From an uncultured Coriobacteriia bacterium (GTDB lineage: Bacteria; Actinomycetota; Coriobacteriia; Coriobacteriales; QAMH01), in NCBI GenBank assembly GCA_902478425.1, contig CABSKV010000059.1, positions 1 to 8,975 of the forward strand: a stretch of 8,975 nucleotides of DNA, read 5' to 3'. How positions within the stretch are numbered: the stretch's first letter is position 1; the number at the start of each line of letters is the position of its first letter. The notes beneath the pieces were generated by a model. That model was not told the DNA's origin, did no database searches, and saw nothing but the letters and a program-made list of their open reading frames with translations. Shown piece by piece: positions 1 to 6,924 of this stretch. The translations under genes were made by a program, and so were the position numbers.

Positions 1-599
1 CCGTGGTCACGGGCATTGGCCACGAGCCAGACAACTCCATCTGCGATATGGTCTCAGATCGTCGCTGCTCCACTCCCACGGCAGCCGCAGAGGCCATCGC
101 CCTATCCATCGAGGAGCTCTCGAGCAAGCTCTCGAATGCGCAAGACGCCCTGCGCCGTTCCGTCGAAGCGTACATGCAGGCCCAGCAGGCAAACCTCGAC
201 CGCCTGCTCGACCGTCCGCTTTGGCACGACACGCACTATCTCACGGGCTCGTACTTCCAGACGCTCGATACCATGGAAGAGCGCCTGCTGCGCGCCATCC
301 CCGATGCGCTTTCCGCAGATGCCCATGCCCTCGAGCTGCTCAAGGGGCAGCTCGTCAACGTGGGGCCGCGTCTGTGCGAGAGGTTTGGTCGCGACATGGC
401 CCTTTCGGCGGCAAAGCTCGATGCGCTCTCGCCGCTCAAGACCTTGAGCCGTGGTTATTCCATCACCTACGCCGCCGACGGGCATTCCGTCATCGATAGC
501 GTCGAGCATGTCGCCAGTGGCGATGCCATCCAAGTTCAAGTTCAGGACGGGCGGCTTGCCTGCACCGTCGACACAGTAGAAAGGGAAGCCCATGTCTGA
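1..599 (+). CDS. xseA: Exodeoxyribonuclease VII large subunit, C-terminal part (5' end outside window)
   Basis: This is the C-terminal half of the large, catalytic subunit of exodeoxyribonuclease VII, a cytoplasmic nuclease that degrades single-stranded DNA and works with XseB. The frame is already open at base 1, so the true start lies upstream; about 198 residues are visible against roughly 400-450 for the family. The visible part opens with the family motif G-I-G-H-E-P-D, followed by a conserved Asp and the S-T-P-T-A-A-A-E segment. A long helical stretch rich in Leu, Glu, Gln and Arg follows (visible residues about 28-145), which in the family forms the coiled coil that carries XseB subunits. 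The protein ends with the typical L-S-P-L-K-T-L-S-R-G-Y segment and a small beta-rich tail containing G-D-A-I and D-G-R-L. The stop (597-599) lies inside xseB, an 8-bp overlap that suggests translational coupling. Identification is secure from these motifs and the neighbour. Confidence 0.93.
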   Translation, partial: VVTGIGHEPDNSICDMVSDRRCSTPTAAAEAIALSIEELSSKLSNAQDALRRSVEAYMQAQQANLDRLLDRPLWHDTHYLTGSYFQTLDTMEERLLRAIPDALSADAHALELLKGQLVNVGPRLCERFGRDMALSAAKLDALSPLKTLSRGYSITYAADGHSVIDSVEHVASGDAIQVQVQDGRLACTVDTVEREAHV

Positions 600-849
600 A
601 CAAACCCCAGCGCCCGCACAGGTCGACGAGCTCAGCTTCAAGGAGGGCCTCGAAGAGCTCGCCGCCATCGTGCGCTCGCTCGAGAGCAACCAGGTCGAGC
701 TCGAGCAGAGCATCGAGAGCTACGAGCGTGGTGTTGCCCTGCTCGCCTCGCTGCAAAAGCGCCTCAACGAGGCCCAGCAAAAGGTCACCGTCTTGATGGG
801 AGAGCTCGAGCCAGAAAACGACGACAGCATCGACACGACGCTCAGCTAA
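592..849 (+). CDS. xseB: Exodeoxyribonuclease VII small subunit
   Basis: This 85-residue protein is the small, non-catalytic subunit of exodeoxyribonuclease VII; several copies decorate the helical arms of XseA and are needed for nuclease activity. The sequence has the family pattern: an S-F-K-E-G-L-E-E-L block near residue 15, then V-R-S-L-E, a central E-S-Y-E-R-G-V-A-L-L and a final L-N-E-A-Q-Q-K-V heptad-like helix. The last 15 or so residues are acidic and probably disordered. Length is normal for the family (about 60-90 residues). The ATG at 592 overlaps the end of xseA by 8 bp, with a GGGAAG Shine-Dalgarno-like stretch just upstream inside xseA, so the two are probably made together. 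The stop codon ends only 2 bp before the large inverted repeat at 852-937. Confidence 0.93.
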   Translation: MSEQTPAPAQVDELSFKEGLEELAAIVRSLESNQVELEQSIESYERGVALLASLQKRLNEAQQKVTVLMGELEPENDDSIDTTLS

Positions 850-851
850 AA

Positions 852-937
852 GCAAGACAAGAGTCGCCGGGGCGAAATTGTCTGGTCCCGGGGTGTATCG
901 GGACCAGACAATTCCGCCCCGGCGACTCTTGTCTTGC
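852..937. repeat. Near-perfect 39-bp-arm inverted repeat (large hairpin/cruciform)
   Basis: Left arm 852-890 pairs with right arm 899-937 at 38 of 39 positions, around an 8-nt loop (891-898). The only mismatch is A875 opposite C914; in RNA made from the - strand this becomes a G-U pair, so that transcript folds without interruption. Each arm can also fold on itself (867-871 with 887-891; 899-902 with 918-921), giving a two-hairpin alternative resembling REP/BIME elements. The repeat begins 2 bp after the xseB stop codon. On the + strand no T-tract follows (CTGGCAAC), so it is not a standard intrinsic terminator for xseAB; on the - strand only TTTT follows. It could be a dispersed palindromic or MITE-like element, a transcript-end stabiliser or an unusual terminator. 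The structure is directly visible; its role is not. Confidence 0.9.
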
Positions 938-1051
938 CTGGCAACATGACGCTCCTGGGGCCGCTTGCGGCATCATGCGTATACGGCATCATCGTGATAT
1001 GCGAGAATACAAGATACGTATTTTTAAGGCGATGGCATAAAGAGGATACCG
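938..1051 (+). promoter_or_regulatory. ackA upstream region with short direct repeat and ribosome binding site
   Basis: This 114-bp stretch between the hairpin and ackA should contain the ackA promoter. It is more AT-rich towards its 3' end. The 9-mer CGGCATCAT occurs twice, at 968-976 and 984-992, 16 bp apart, so both copies would lie about one and a half helix turns from each other. A palindrome ATACGTAT lies at 1014-1021, followed by a run of T. I cannot choose a convincing -35/-10 pair. AGAGGA at 1041-1046, 5 nt before the ATG at 1052, is a good Shine-Dalgarno sequence and fixes the ackA start. That the repeats bind a regulator is only a possibility. Confidence 0.35.
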
Positions 1052-2260
1052 ATGTACGTTCTGGTGATTAACGCGGGGAGCTCGTCTCTCAAGTACCAAA
1101 TCATCGATTCCGAGACCGAGGAGCTCGTGACACGCGGCCTGTGCGAGAAGGTCGGCTATTCCGATGCCTTCGTGCAGCACTGGAACAAGAACGACAAGCG
1201 CGTCTTCGAAGAGCCGATGGAAGATCATCTCGCCGCAATCAAGATGGTCCTCGAGGTGCTTACCCAAGACCCCGATTCGGGCATCGAGAGCCTCGACCAG
1301 ATCGGGGCAGTCGGCCATCGCATCGTGCATGGTGGCGAGAAGTTCAGCGAGTCGGTCCTGACGGATGATCAGGTGGTGGCAGATATCGAGCTCTGCTCGG
1401 AGCTTGCGCCCTTGCATAACCCGCCCGCCGTGCAGTGCATTCGCGCCTGCCGCGAGGTCCTTCCCGATATTCCGCACGTCTGCGTGTTCGACACGGCGTT
1501 TCACCAGACCATGCCCCCGCGTGCGTACATGTACGCCATTCCGTACGAGTTCTACGAGCAGTTCGGCATCAGGAAGTACGGCGCACACGGCACCTCGCAC
1601 CGCTATCTCGTGCAGCGCGCCGCCGAGATGCTCGGCGAGAAGGCCGAGAACCTCAAGCTCATCACCTGCCACCTTGGCGGTGGCTGTTCGGTCACGGCCG
1701 TTGATCATGGCATGTCGGTCGACACCTCGATGGGCTTCACGCCGCTCGGTGGCATCGTCATGGGCACGCGCAGCGGCGACATCGACCCCTCCATCGTCAC
1801 CTACCTGATGGAGCAGGAGGGCTACACTCCCAACGAGATCATCACGATTCTCAATCGCCAATCGGGTCTCTACGGCATCAGCGGCATTTCCGCCGACATG
1901 CGCGACATCGATGCGGCGACCAAGTCCGGTCTCAAGCGCGCGGCCCTCGCCTACGACATGTTCGCGAACTCCGCCAAGAAGATGATTGGCTCCTACATGG
2001 CCGAGATGGGCGGCGTTGACGCCATCGTCTTCTCGGGTGGCGTGGGCGAGAACTCCGAGCGCATGCGCCGCATGATTCTCGGTGGCATGGAGCCGCTCGG
2101 CATCATCCTCGACTACGAGGCCAACAAGGTCATGGGCGAGGAGCGCATCATCAGCGACGATCGCTCTCCGGTCAAGCTGCTCGTCATTCCCACCAACGAG
2201 GAGCTCATGATCGCGCGCGATGCAGTCCGCATCGCCAACGAGGTCGCGGCCGCCAAATAG
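1052..2260 (+). CDS. ackA: Acetate kinase
   Basis: Acetate kinase catalyses the reversible conversion of acetyl phosphate plus ADP to acetate plus ATP, the ATP-yielding step of acetate fermentation in the cytoplasm. The 402-residue protein has normal family length and all hallmark motifs: N-A-G-S-S-S-L-K at residues 7-14, G-H-R-I-V-H-G-G-E at 88-96 with the substrate-binding Arg90, F-D-T-A-F-H-Q-T at 146-153 with catalytic Asp147, G-A-H-G-T-S-H-R at 177-184, H-L-G-G-G-C-S at 207-213, M-G-T-R-S-G-D-I-D at 237-245 with Arg240, F-S-G-G-V-G-E-N at 327-334 and the metal-site T-N-E-E-L near the C-terminus. The ATG at 1052 gives the canonical N-terminus and has AGAGGA 5 nt upstream. Its usual partner pta is not adjacent: upstream are xseAB and a hairpin, downstream the arg operon in the same direction. 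No clear terminator is visible after the stop. Confidence 0.97.
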   Translation: MYVLVINAGSSSLKYQIIDSETEELVTRGLCEKVGYSDAFVQHWNKNDKRVFEEPMEDHLAAIKMVLEVLTQDPDSGIESLDQIGAVGHRIVHGGEKFSESVLTDDQVVADIELCSELAPLHNPPAVQCIRACREVLPDIPHVCVFDTAFHQTMPPRAYMYAIPYEFYEQFGIRKYGAHGTSHRYLVQRAAEMLGEKAENLKLITCHLGGGCSVTAVDHGMSVDTSMGFTPLGGIVMGTRSGDIDPSIVTYLMEQEGYTPNEIITILNRQSGLYGISGISADMRDIDAATKSGLKRAALAYDMFANSAKKMIGSYMAEMGGVDAIVFSGGVGENSERMRRMILGGMEPLGIILDYEANKVMGEERIISDDRSPVKLLVIPTNEELMIARDAVRIANEVAAAK

Positions 2261-2265
2261 TCTAT

Positions 2266-2347
2266 TGGTGCATGAATTCTCTATAAAACTGCATAAAACT
2301 GTAAATTAATTCATTTACCATGCATAAAATGAGATAAATATTGCATT
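2266..2347 (+). promoter_or_regulatory. Probable ArgR operator array upstream of the arginine operon
   Basis: This AT-rich block stands out sharply from the GC-rich genes on both sides. TGCAT occurs four times, at 2269-2273, 2290-2294, 2321-2325 and 2342-2346, with start-to-start spacings of 21, 31 and 21 bp, i.e. about two, three and two helix turns. The 14-mer TGTAAATTAATTCA at 2300-2313 agrees with the ArgR-box core TGAATWWWWATTCA at 12 of 14 positions and lies at the centre of the array. CATGAAT at 2271-2277 is a good half-site. ArgR hexamers in other bacteria bind paired 18-bp boxes separated by 3 bp (21-bp period), which matches the spacing. An argR gene lies in the same operon, so arginine-dependent repression here is a strong inference; exact box boundaries are uncertain. 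Confidence 0.65.
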
Positions 2348-2369
2348 CTGTTTCAAGACGGTTCACAAT
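2341..2369 (+). promoter_or_regulatory. Candidate promoter for the arginine operon
   Basis: TTGCAT (2341-2346) and CACAAT (2364-2369) are separated by 17 bp and resemble a sigma-70-type -35/-10 pair, matching the consensus at about 3 and 4 of 6 positions. The start of argC is 41 bp further on. The -35 candidate contains the fourth TGCAT of the operator array, so bound ArgR would block polymerase. The match is weak and other pairs in this AT-rich stretch are possible. Confidence 0.25.
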
Positions 2370-2410
2370 ACCGCCTAGTTATGTTTTCACGGAATCGAGA
2401 TGGGAAGAAC

Positions 2411-3451
2411 ATGAAGAGGGCAGCAGTCGTAGGTGCAGCGGGATATGCCGGCGTCGAGGCGGTGCGCATTTTGCTCAAGCACCCCGAGTTCGAGCTTACC
2501 TGCATCACCTCGTCGGGAAACGAAGGCGAGCGCATCGCGGGCCTGTATCCGGCGCTTTCGGGTATATGCGACCTGAGTTTCGAGGCACATGACGCGGCTC
2601 GCATCGCCGAGAAGGCAGACATCGCCTTTCTCGCCGTGCCCCATACGGCATCGCTTGCGATGACGCCGCAGCTCGTTGCTGCAGGCGTGCAGGTCATCGA
2701 CCTTTCGGCAGATTATCGCCTGGCGGATGCCAAGGTCTATGAGGCCTGGTACGATGCCGAGCACACGAGCGTCGATCTGCTGGCGCAGGCGGTCTATGGC
2801 CTGCCCGAGGTCGCGCGTGACGAGCTTGCGGCCGGCACGCCCGTCGTCGCCTGTCCGGGCTGCTATCCCACGGCTTCCGCCCTGGCGGCCCTGCCCGTCA
2901 TCGAGGCGGGCATGAAGGGGGAGGGCCCGGTCACCATCGCGGCACTTTCCGGCGTGTCCGGCGCAGGTCGCAAGGCGACGCCCAAGACGCACTTCTGCAA
3001 TGCCGACGAGTCGGTGTGCCTCTACGGCCTGCCGCATCGCCACACGCCCGAGATTGCCCAGACGCTTTCGCGTGCGGCCGGCTCCGATGTCGAGGTCATC
3101 TTCACCCCGCATCTCGTGCCGATGGTGCGCGGCCTGCTCTCGACCGTCTACATTCCGCTCAAGGGCGCGTATGCGCTCGACGAGATTCACGCGCTCTATA
3201 CGGGCCGCTATGCCACGGAGCCCTTCGTGAGCGTATGCCCGCAGGGCGTCATGCCCCAGACCTCCTGGGTCGAGGGCTCGAACCGTGCGCAGGTGGGCTT
3301 GCACCTCGCATCGGATGGCACGATGCTCGTCGCGAGCTGCGCCATCGATAACCTCGTCAAGGGTGCTGCTGGCCAGGCCATTCAGGCCGCGAATCTCGTC
3401 TGTGGCTTTGACGAGACGGCTGGCCTCACCTATAGCTGTCCGGTGGTGTAG
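2411..3451 (+). CDS. argC: N-acetyl-gamma-glutamyl-phosphate reductase
   Basis: ArgC reduces N-acetylglutamyl phosphate to N-acetylglutamate semialdehyde with NADPH, the third step of arginine synthesis. With the start at 2411 the protein has 346 residues, the usual family length. The N-terminus carries the nucleotide-binding motif G-A-A-G-Y-A-G (residues 8-14). The active-site segment is C-P-G-C-Y-P-T at 148-154 with catalytic Cys151; G-V-S-G-A-G-R-K lies at 181-188 and H-R-H-T-P-E-I at 209-215. I chose ATG 2411 because it gives the standard M-K-R-A-A-V-V-G-A start and has GGGAAG a few bases upstream; an in-frame ATG at 2381 would add 10 unconserved residues and lacks a visible ribosome binding site. 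It is the first gene of the operon, behind the operator region, and ends 3 bp before argJ. Cys148 takes the place of the residue that is often Asn in this motif, creating a Cys-x-x-Cys pair. Confidence 0.96.
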   Translation: MKRAAVVGAAGYAGVEAVRILLKHPEFELTCITSSGNEGERIAGLYPALSGICDLSFEAHDAARIAEKADIAFLAVPHTASLAMTPQLVAAGVQVIDLSADYRLADAKVYEAWYDAEHTSVDLLAQAVYGLPEVARDELAAGTPVVACPGCYPTASALAALPVIEAGMKGEGPVTIAALSGVSGAGRKATPKTHFCNADESVCLYGLPHRHTPEIAQTLSRAAGSDVEVIFTPHLVPMVRGLLSTVYIPLKGAYALDEIHALYTGRYATEPFVSVCPQGVMPQTSWVEGSNRAQVGLHLASDGTMLVASCAIDNLVKGAAGQAIQAANLVCGFDETAGLTYSCPVV

Positions 3452-3454
3452 AAG

Positions 3455-4675
3455 ATGGTCGATATCGAATTTGCATACATCGAAGACGGCGTGACGGCAC
3501 CTGCGGGCATCAGGGCCGCGGGCGTGCATGCCGGTTTTCGCAAGGATCCCAAGCGGCTTGACGCCGCGCTCGTGGTCTCCGATGGCCCCGATACGGTGGC
3601 GTGCGGCATGTTCACGAAGAACGTCTTTTGCGCCGCTCCCGTGCAGGTCGACCGCGAGCTGCTCGCGCAGCATGCGCCGCGTGCCGTCCTGCTCAACTCG
3701 GGCAATGCCAATGCGGCCACGGGTGAGCCGGGTCTTGCCATCGCACGCAAGTCCGCGCAGGCAACGGCACGTGCGCTCGGCCTTCTCGAAGGAGAGGCAC
3801 TCGTTGCCTCGACGGGCGTCATTGGGGTCGAACTACCCTGGGAGCCTTTCGAGACGGGCATCCCCACGCTCGTCGAGAAGCTGTCGAAAGACGGTGGCCA
3901 CGATGCGGCATGCGCCATCATGACGACGGATACGCATCCCAAGGAATGCGCCGTGCGCTTTACGTACGAGGGCAACGAGTACGCAGTCGGCGGCATGGTC
4001 AAGGGCTCGGGCATGATCCAGCCCAACATGGCGACGATGCTTGCCGTCGTGACAACCGACATGCCGGTTTCGGCCGATGTTGCGCATAACGCCCTCAAGC
4101 AGGCAGTGGATGCCTCTTTCAACAAGGTCACGGTCGATTCGGACACATCGACCAACGATAGCGTCTTCTTCTTCTCGAGCTGCATGGGAGCTTCTCCCGA
4201 TGATGCCGACGGGGCTGCCGATGTGCTGGCAGAGGCGTTGCGCATCGTCTGCGAGGATCTCGCACGTCAGATTGCCGCCGATGGCGAGGGTGCGACCAAG
4301 CTCGTGACCGTCTACGTGCGCGACGCAAACGATGCGGCCGATGCCGATCGCGCCGCCCGCACCATCGCCAACTCCCCGCTCGTGAAGACGGCCATTGCCG
4401 GTCATGATTGCAACTGGGGTCGCATTGCCGCGGCGCTCGGCCGCAGCGGGGCGAGCTTCGATCAATACGACGTGGATATCGACATCATGGGCATGCCCGT
4501 GCTGCGCTCTGGGCTGCCTTGTGGCTTTGACGAGGACGAGGCACTACGCCGCTTCGAGGATGACGAGATCGTCATCGAGGTCTCGCTCGGGACCGGCGGC
4601 GGAGCCGATACGCGTGTGTGGACCTGCGACCTCACGCACGAGTACATCCACATCAACGCCGATTACCGCAGCTAA
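3455..4675 (+). CDS. argJ: Bifunctional glutamate N-acetyltransferase / ornithine acetyltransferase
   Basis: ArgJ moves the acetyl group from N-acetylornithine to glutamate, releasing ornithine and regenerating N-acetylglutamate; many members also use acetyl-CoA. The 406-residue protein has normal length. It shows the substrate-binding N-S-G-N-A-N-A-A-T-G at 81-90 and the self-cleavage site S-T-G-V-I-G at 119-124, where Thr120 becomes the N-terminal nucleophile of the beta chain. G-S-G-M-I-Q-P-N-M-A-T-M (about 184-195), the D-S-D-T-S-T-N-D segment (about 228-235) and the C-terminal H-I-N-A-D-Y-R-S are all typical. The ATG lies 3 bp after the argC stop, so translation is probably coupled; the ribosome binding site is weak. 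ArgJ in the operon and no argA or argE nearby point to the energy-saving cyclic route. Whether this enzyme also accepts acetyl-CoA cannot be told from the sequence. Confidence 0.96.
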   Translation: MVDIEFAYIEDGVTAPAGIRAAGVHAGFRKDPKRLDAALVVSDGPDTVACGMFTKNVFCAAPVQVDRELLAQHAPRAVLLNSGNANAATGEPGLAIARKSAQATARALGLLEGEALVASTGVIGVELPWEPFETGIPTLVEKLSKDGGHDAACAIMTTDTHPKECAVRFTYEGNEYAVGGMVKGSGMIQPNMATMLAVVTTDMPVSADVAHNALKQAVDASFNKVTVDSDTSTNDSVFFFSSCMGASPDDADGAADVLAEALRIVCEDLARQIAADGEGATKLVTVYVRDANDAADADRAARTIANSPLVKTAIAGHDCNWGRIAAALGRSGASFDQYDVDIDIMGMPVLRSGLPCGFDEDEALRRFEDDEIVIEVSLGTGGGADTRVWTCDLTHEYIHINADYRS

Positions 4676-4702
4676 CGCAAGCACAAGAGACAAGAGGGGA
4701 AC

Positions 4703-5698
4703 ATGCAATTTCGCAAGAAACACGACGAGGTCGACGTAGCCAACATCGAAGCGCTGCCCAACCAACTGCGCTCCCAGGTGCTACTCGATGCGCTGCCTTG
4801 GATCGAGGACATCACGGGCAAGACGGTCGTCATCAAGTACGGTGGCGCGGCCATGGTGGCAGGCGAGCTGCGTGATGCGGTCGTCGATGACATCATCATG
4901 CTCAAGCTCATGGGCGCCAATCCCATCATCGTGCATGGTGGTGGCCCCAACATCAACGCGATGCTCAAGCGCCTCGACATTCCCACGCATTTCGAGGGCG
5001 GCCAGCGCGTGACCGACGAGGAGACGATGGAAGTCGTCAAGATGACGCTCGTGGGCCAGGTCAACCAGGACCTGGTGAGCGCGATCAACAGGCACGGATC
5101 GGTTGCCGTGGGCCTCAATGGGGCCGATGCGAAGATCATCCAGGCCGAGCCGCTCGATGCCAAGCTCGGGCGCGTGGGCAAGGTCAAGTCCATCAACACG
5201 CGCCTCATCGAGGATCTGCTCGCGGCAGACTATATCCCCGTCATCGCGACGGTCGGTTACGGCGAAGATGGCGATTACAACATCAACGCCGACACCGTCG
5301 CAGGCGAGGTCGCGGCAGCCGTCGGTGCGCAGAAGATCGTCTTCATCACCGATGTCGACGGCATCTACACGGACTTCGACGACAAGTCGACGCTCGTCTC
5401 GCGCATGGCGCTTTCCGAGGCAGCCGAGCTTGCCGGGCAGGGCACGATGTCGAGCGGCATGATTCCCAAGATTAACGCCTGCGTGACCGCGCTTTCCGCC
5501 GGCGTGCGCAAGGCGCACATCATCAACGGCACGGTGCCCCATTCGCTCGTGCTCGAGATCTTCACCGATTCGGGCGTCGGCACGCTCATCATGCGCCATC
5601 GGGACGACTCGATGGATCCGGATTTCGTCGAGGCCCCGGTGAGCAACTTCGCGAGCAAGCTCGACCAATCCATCCAGACCATAGGAAGGAGCGAGTAG
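4703..5698 (+). CDS. argB: Acetylglutamate kinase, probably arginine-sensitive
   Basis: ArgB phosphorylates N-acetylglutamate with ATP, normally the feedback-controlled step. Motifs in order: I-K-Y-G-G-A-A-M at 44-51 (phosphate-binding Lys45), I-V-H-G-G-G-P at 76-82, N-I-N-A-D-T-V-A-G-E at 193-202, I-T-D-V-D-G-I at 215-221 and G-M-I-P-K-I at 252-257. The about 30-residue N-terminal segment before G-K-T (L-L-D-A-L-P-W-I-E) resembles the N-helix that joins dimers into arginine-inhibited hexamers, and the C-terminal H-S-L-V-L-E-I-F-T-D-S-G-V-G-T segment matches the arginine-site region of that class. At 331 residues it is longer than the common 280-300; the extra is mainly a tail of about 35 residues after G-T-L-I. 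The ATG at 4703 has GAGGGGA just upstream, and the gap to argJ is 27 bp. The enzyme identity is sure; arginine sensitivity is inferred. Confidence 0.96.
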   Translation: MQFRKKHDEVDVANIEALPNQLRSQVLLDALPWIEDITGKTVVIKYGGAAMVAGELRDAVVDDIIMLKLMGANPIIVHGGGPNINAMLKRLDIPTHFEGGQRVTDEETMEVVKMTLVGQVNQDLVSAINRHGSVAVGLNGADAKIIQAEPLDAKLGRVGKVKSINTRLIEDLLAADYIPVIATVGYGEDGDYNINADTVAGEVAAAVGAQKIVFITDVDGIYTDFDDKSTLVSRMALSEAAELAGQGTMSSGMIPKINACVTALSAGVRKAHIINGTVPHSLVLEIFTDSGVGTLIMRHRDDSMDPDFVEAPVSNFASKLDQSIQTIGRSE

Positions 5699-5703
5699 GC
5701 GAC

Positions 5704-6924
5704 ATGGGCAGGCAATTTGACAAGGAACAGCGGCTTGACGAGACCTATGTCATGCACACCTTCGCGCGCAAGCCGGTCGAGTTCGTCTCGGGTGCCGGCC
5801 AATGGCTCATCGACGACGAGGGCAACGAGTATCTCGACTTTCTCTCAGGTATCGGCGTCGTGAGCGTGGGCCACTGCAACTCGCGCGTCACCGAGGCCAT
5901 CACCGAGCAGGCAAACAAGTTGCTCCACGTGAGCAACTACTTCTACATCGAGCATCGCGGCGAGCTCGCCGAGCGCATCTCGGACATGCTCGCACATGGC
6001 ACGGACGCGATATGGCAGACCTTCTTCGCCAATTCCGGTGCCGAGGCAAACGAGGGCGCGATCAAGCTCGCTCGCCTTTGGGGTGCCAAGCATCTCGATG
6101 GCGCCTACGGCATCATCTCTGCCGAGAAGTCCTTCCATGGCAGGACGCTTGCCACGCTCGCGGCGACAGCGCAGGACAACAAGCAAGACCCCTTCGCGCC
6201 ACTTCCGGCAGGCTTTGGCCGCACGCCGCTCAACGATATCGATGCGCTCGCTAAAGCGCTCGATGGCCAGGTCGATGGCACGAAGCCCTGCGCGCTCATG
6301 CTCGAGTGTGTCCAGGGCGAATCGGGCGTCTGGCCCTGCACGCTCGAATACCTCAAGGCGGCACGCGAGATGACGAGCGAGCGCAACATGTTGCTCATCG
6401 TCGACGAGGTCCAGACGGGCTTTTGCCGCACGGGATCGTACTTCGCGTTCCAGTCCTACGGCATCGATCCCGATATCGTGACGATGGCCAAGGGCATCGC
6501 CGATGGCGTGCCAATGGGCGCCTTCGCGGCCAAGACCGAGCTTGCCTCGCTCATGCAACCGGGCATGCACGGCACGACCTTCGGTGGCGGTCCGCTTGCC
6601 TGCGCGGCAGCTGACGCGACGACCAAGATCATGTGCGAGGAGGGCTTCCTCGACCATGTGAACGAGACGGGTGCCTACCTGCGTGATCGTCTCGCCGAGC
6701 TTCCCTTCGTGACCGAGGTACGTGGTCGTGGCCTCATGTGCGGCATCAACCTGGAAAAGCCCGTCGCCAATCAGGTCGTGCTCAACGCCCTGCGCCATGG
6801 CTTCGTGCTCAACGCGCCGGCAGTCGACATAATCCGCTTGTTGCCGCCGCTCATCATCGAGAAGGAAGATATCGACGCGCTCGTCGATGCACTGCCGACC
6901 ATATACGAGGAGGTTGCACAATGA
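5704..6924 (+). CDS. argD: Acetylornithine aminotransferase
   Basis: ArgD is a PLP-dependent class-III aminotransferase that converts N-acetylglutamate semialdehyde to N-acetylornithine using glutamate. The 406-residue protein contains the fold-type-I landmarks: Y-L-D-F-L-S-G-I-G-V at 43-52, F-F-A-N-S-G-A-E-A-N-E at 107-117, F-H-G-R-T-L-A-T-L at 144-152, V-D-E-V-Q-T-G at 233-239 with Asp234 for the PLP ring nitrogen, and T-M-A-K-G at 260-264 with Lys263 as the Schiff-base lysine, followed by H-G-T-T-F-G-G-G-P-L-A. Related enzymes act on ornithine, succinylornithine or GABA; the operon position makes the acetylornithine role by far the most likely, though some ArgD also serve in lysine synthesis. 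The start lies 5 bp after argB, with AGGAAGGAG 12 nt upstream inside argB. The stop overlaps the argF start in an ATGA quartet. Confidence 0.95.
   Translation: MGRQFDKEQRLDETYVMHTFARKPVEFVSGAGQWLIDDEGNEYLDFLSGIGVVSVGHCNSRVTEAITEQANKLLHVSNYFYIEHRGELAERISDMLAHGTDAIWQTFFANSGAEANEGAIKLARLWGAKHLDGAYGIISAEKSFHGRTLATLAATAQDNKQDPFAPLPAGFGRTPLNDIDALAKALDGQVDGTKPCALMLECVQGESGVWPCTLEYLKAAREMTSERNMLLIVDEVQTGFCRTGSYFAFQSYGIDPDIVTMAKGIADGVPMGAFAAKTELASLMQPGMHGTTFGGGPLACAAADATTKIMCEEGFLDHVNETGAYLRDRLAELPFVTEVRGRGLMCGINLEKPVANQVVLNALRHGFVLNAPAVDIIRLLPPLIIEKEDIDALVDALPTIYEEVAQ

Noticed and set aside
852..937. Reading the hairpin as an ordinary intrinsic terminator of xseAB
   Set aside because: The stem is much longer than usual and no T-tract follows on the + strand, so I list it as an inverted repeat with open function.
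2381..2410. Upstream in-frame ATG adding M-F-S-R-N-R-D-G-K-N to ArgC, or a short Arg-containing leader peptide
   Set aside because: There is no ribosome binding site, no stop before argC to make it a leader, and the standard ArgC N-terminus begins at 2411.
2387..3673. A 428-codon open frame on the - strand across argC and the start of argJ
   Set aside because: It mirrors the codon structure of argC, shows no family motif, and other long - strand frames opposite ackA, argB and argD behave in the same way.
6738..6920. N-terminal extension of ArgF
   Set aside because: The extension lies inside argD and is Arg-rich and unconserved, while ATG 6921 has an ideal GAGGAGG and matches the family start.
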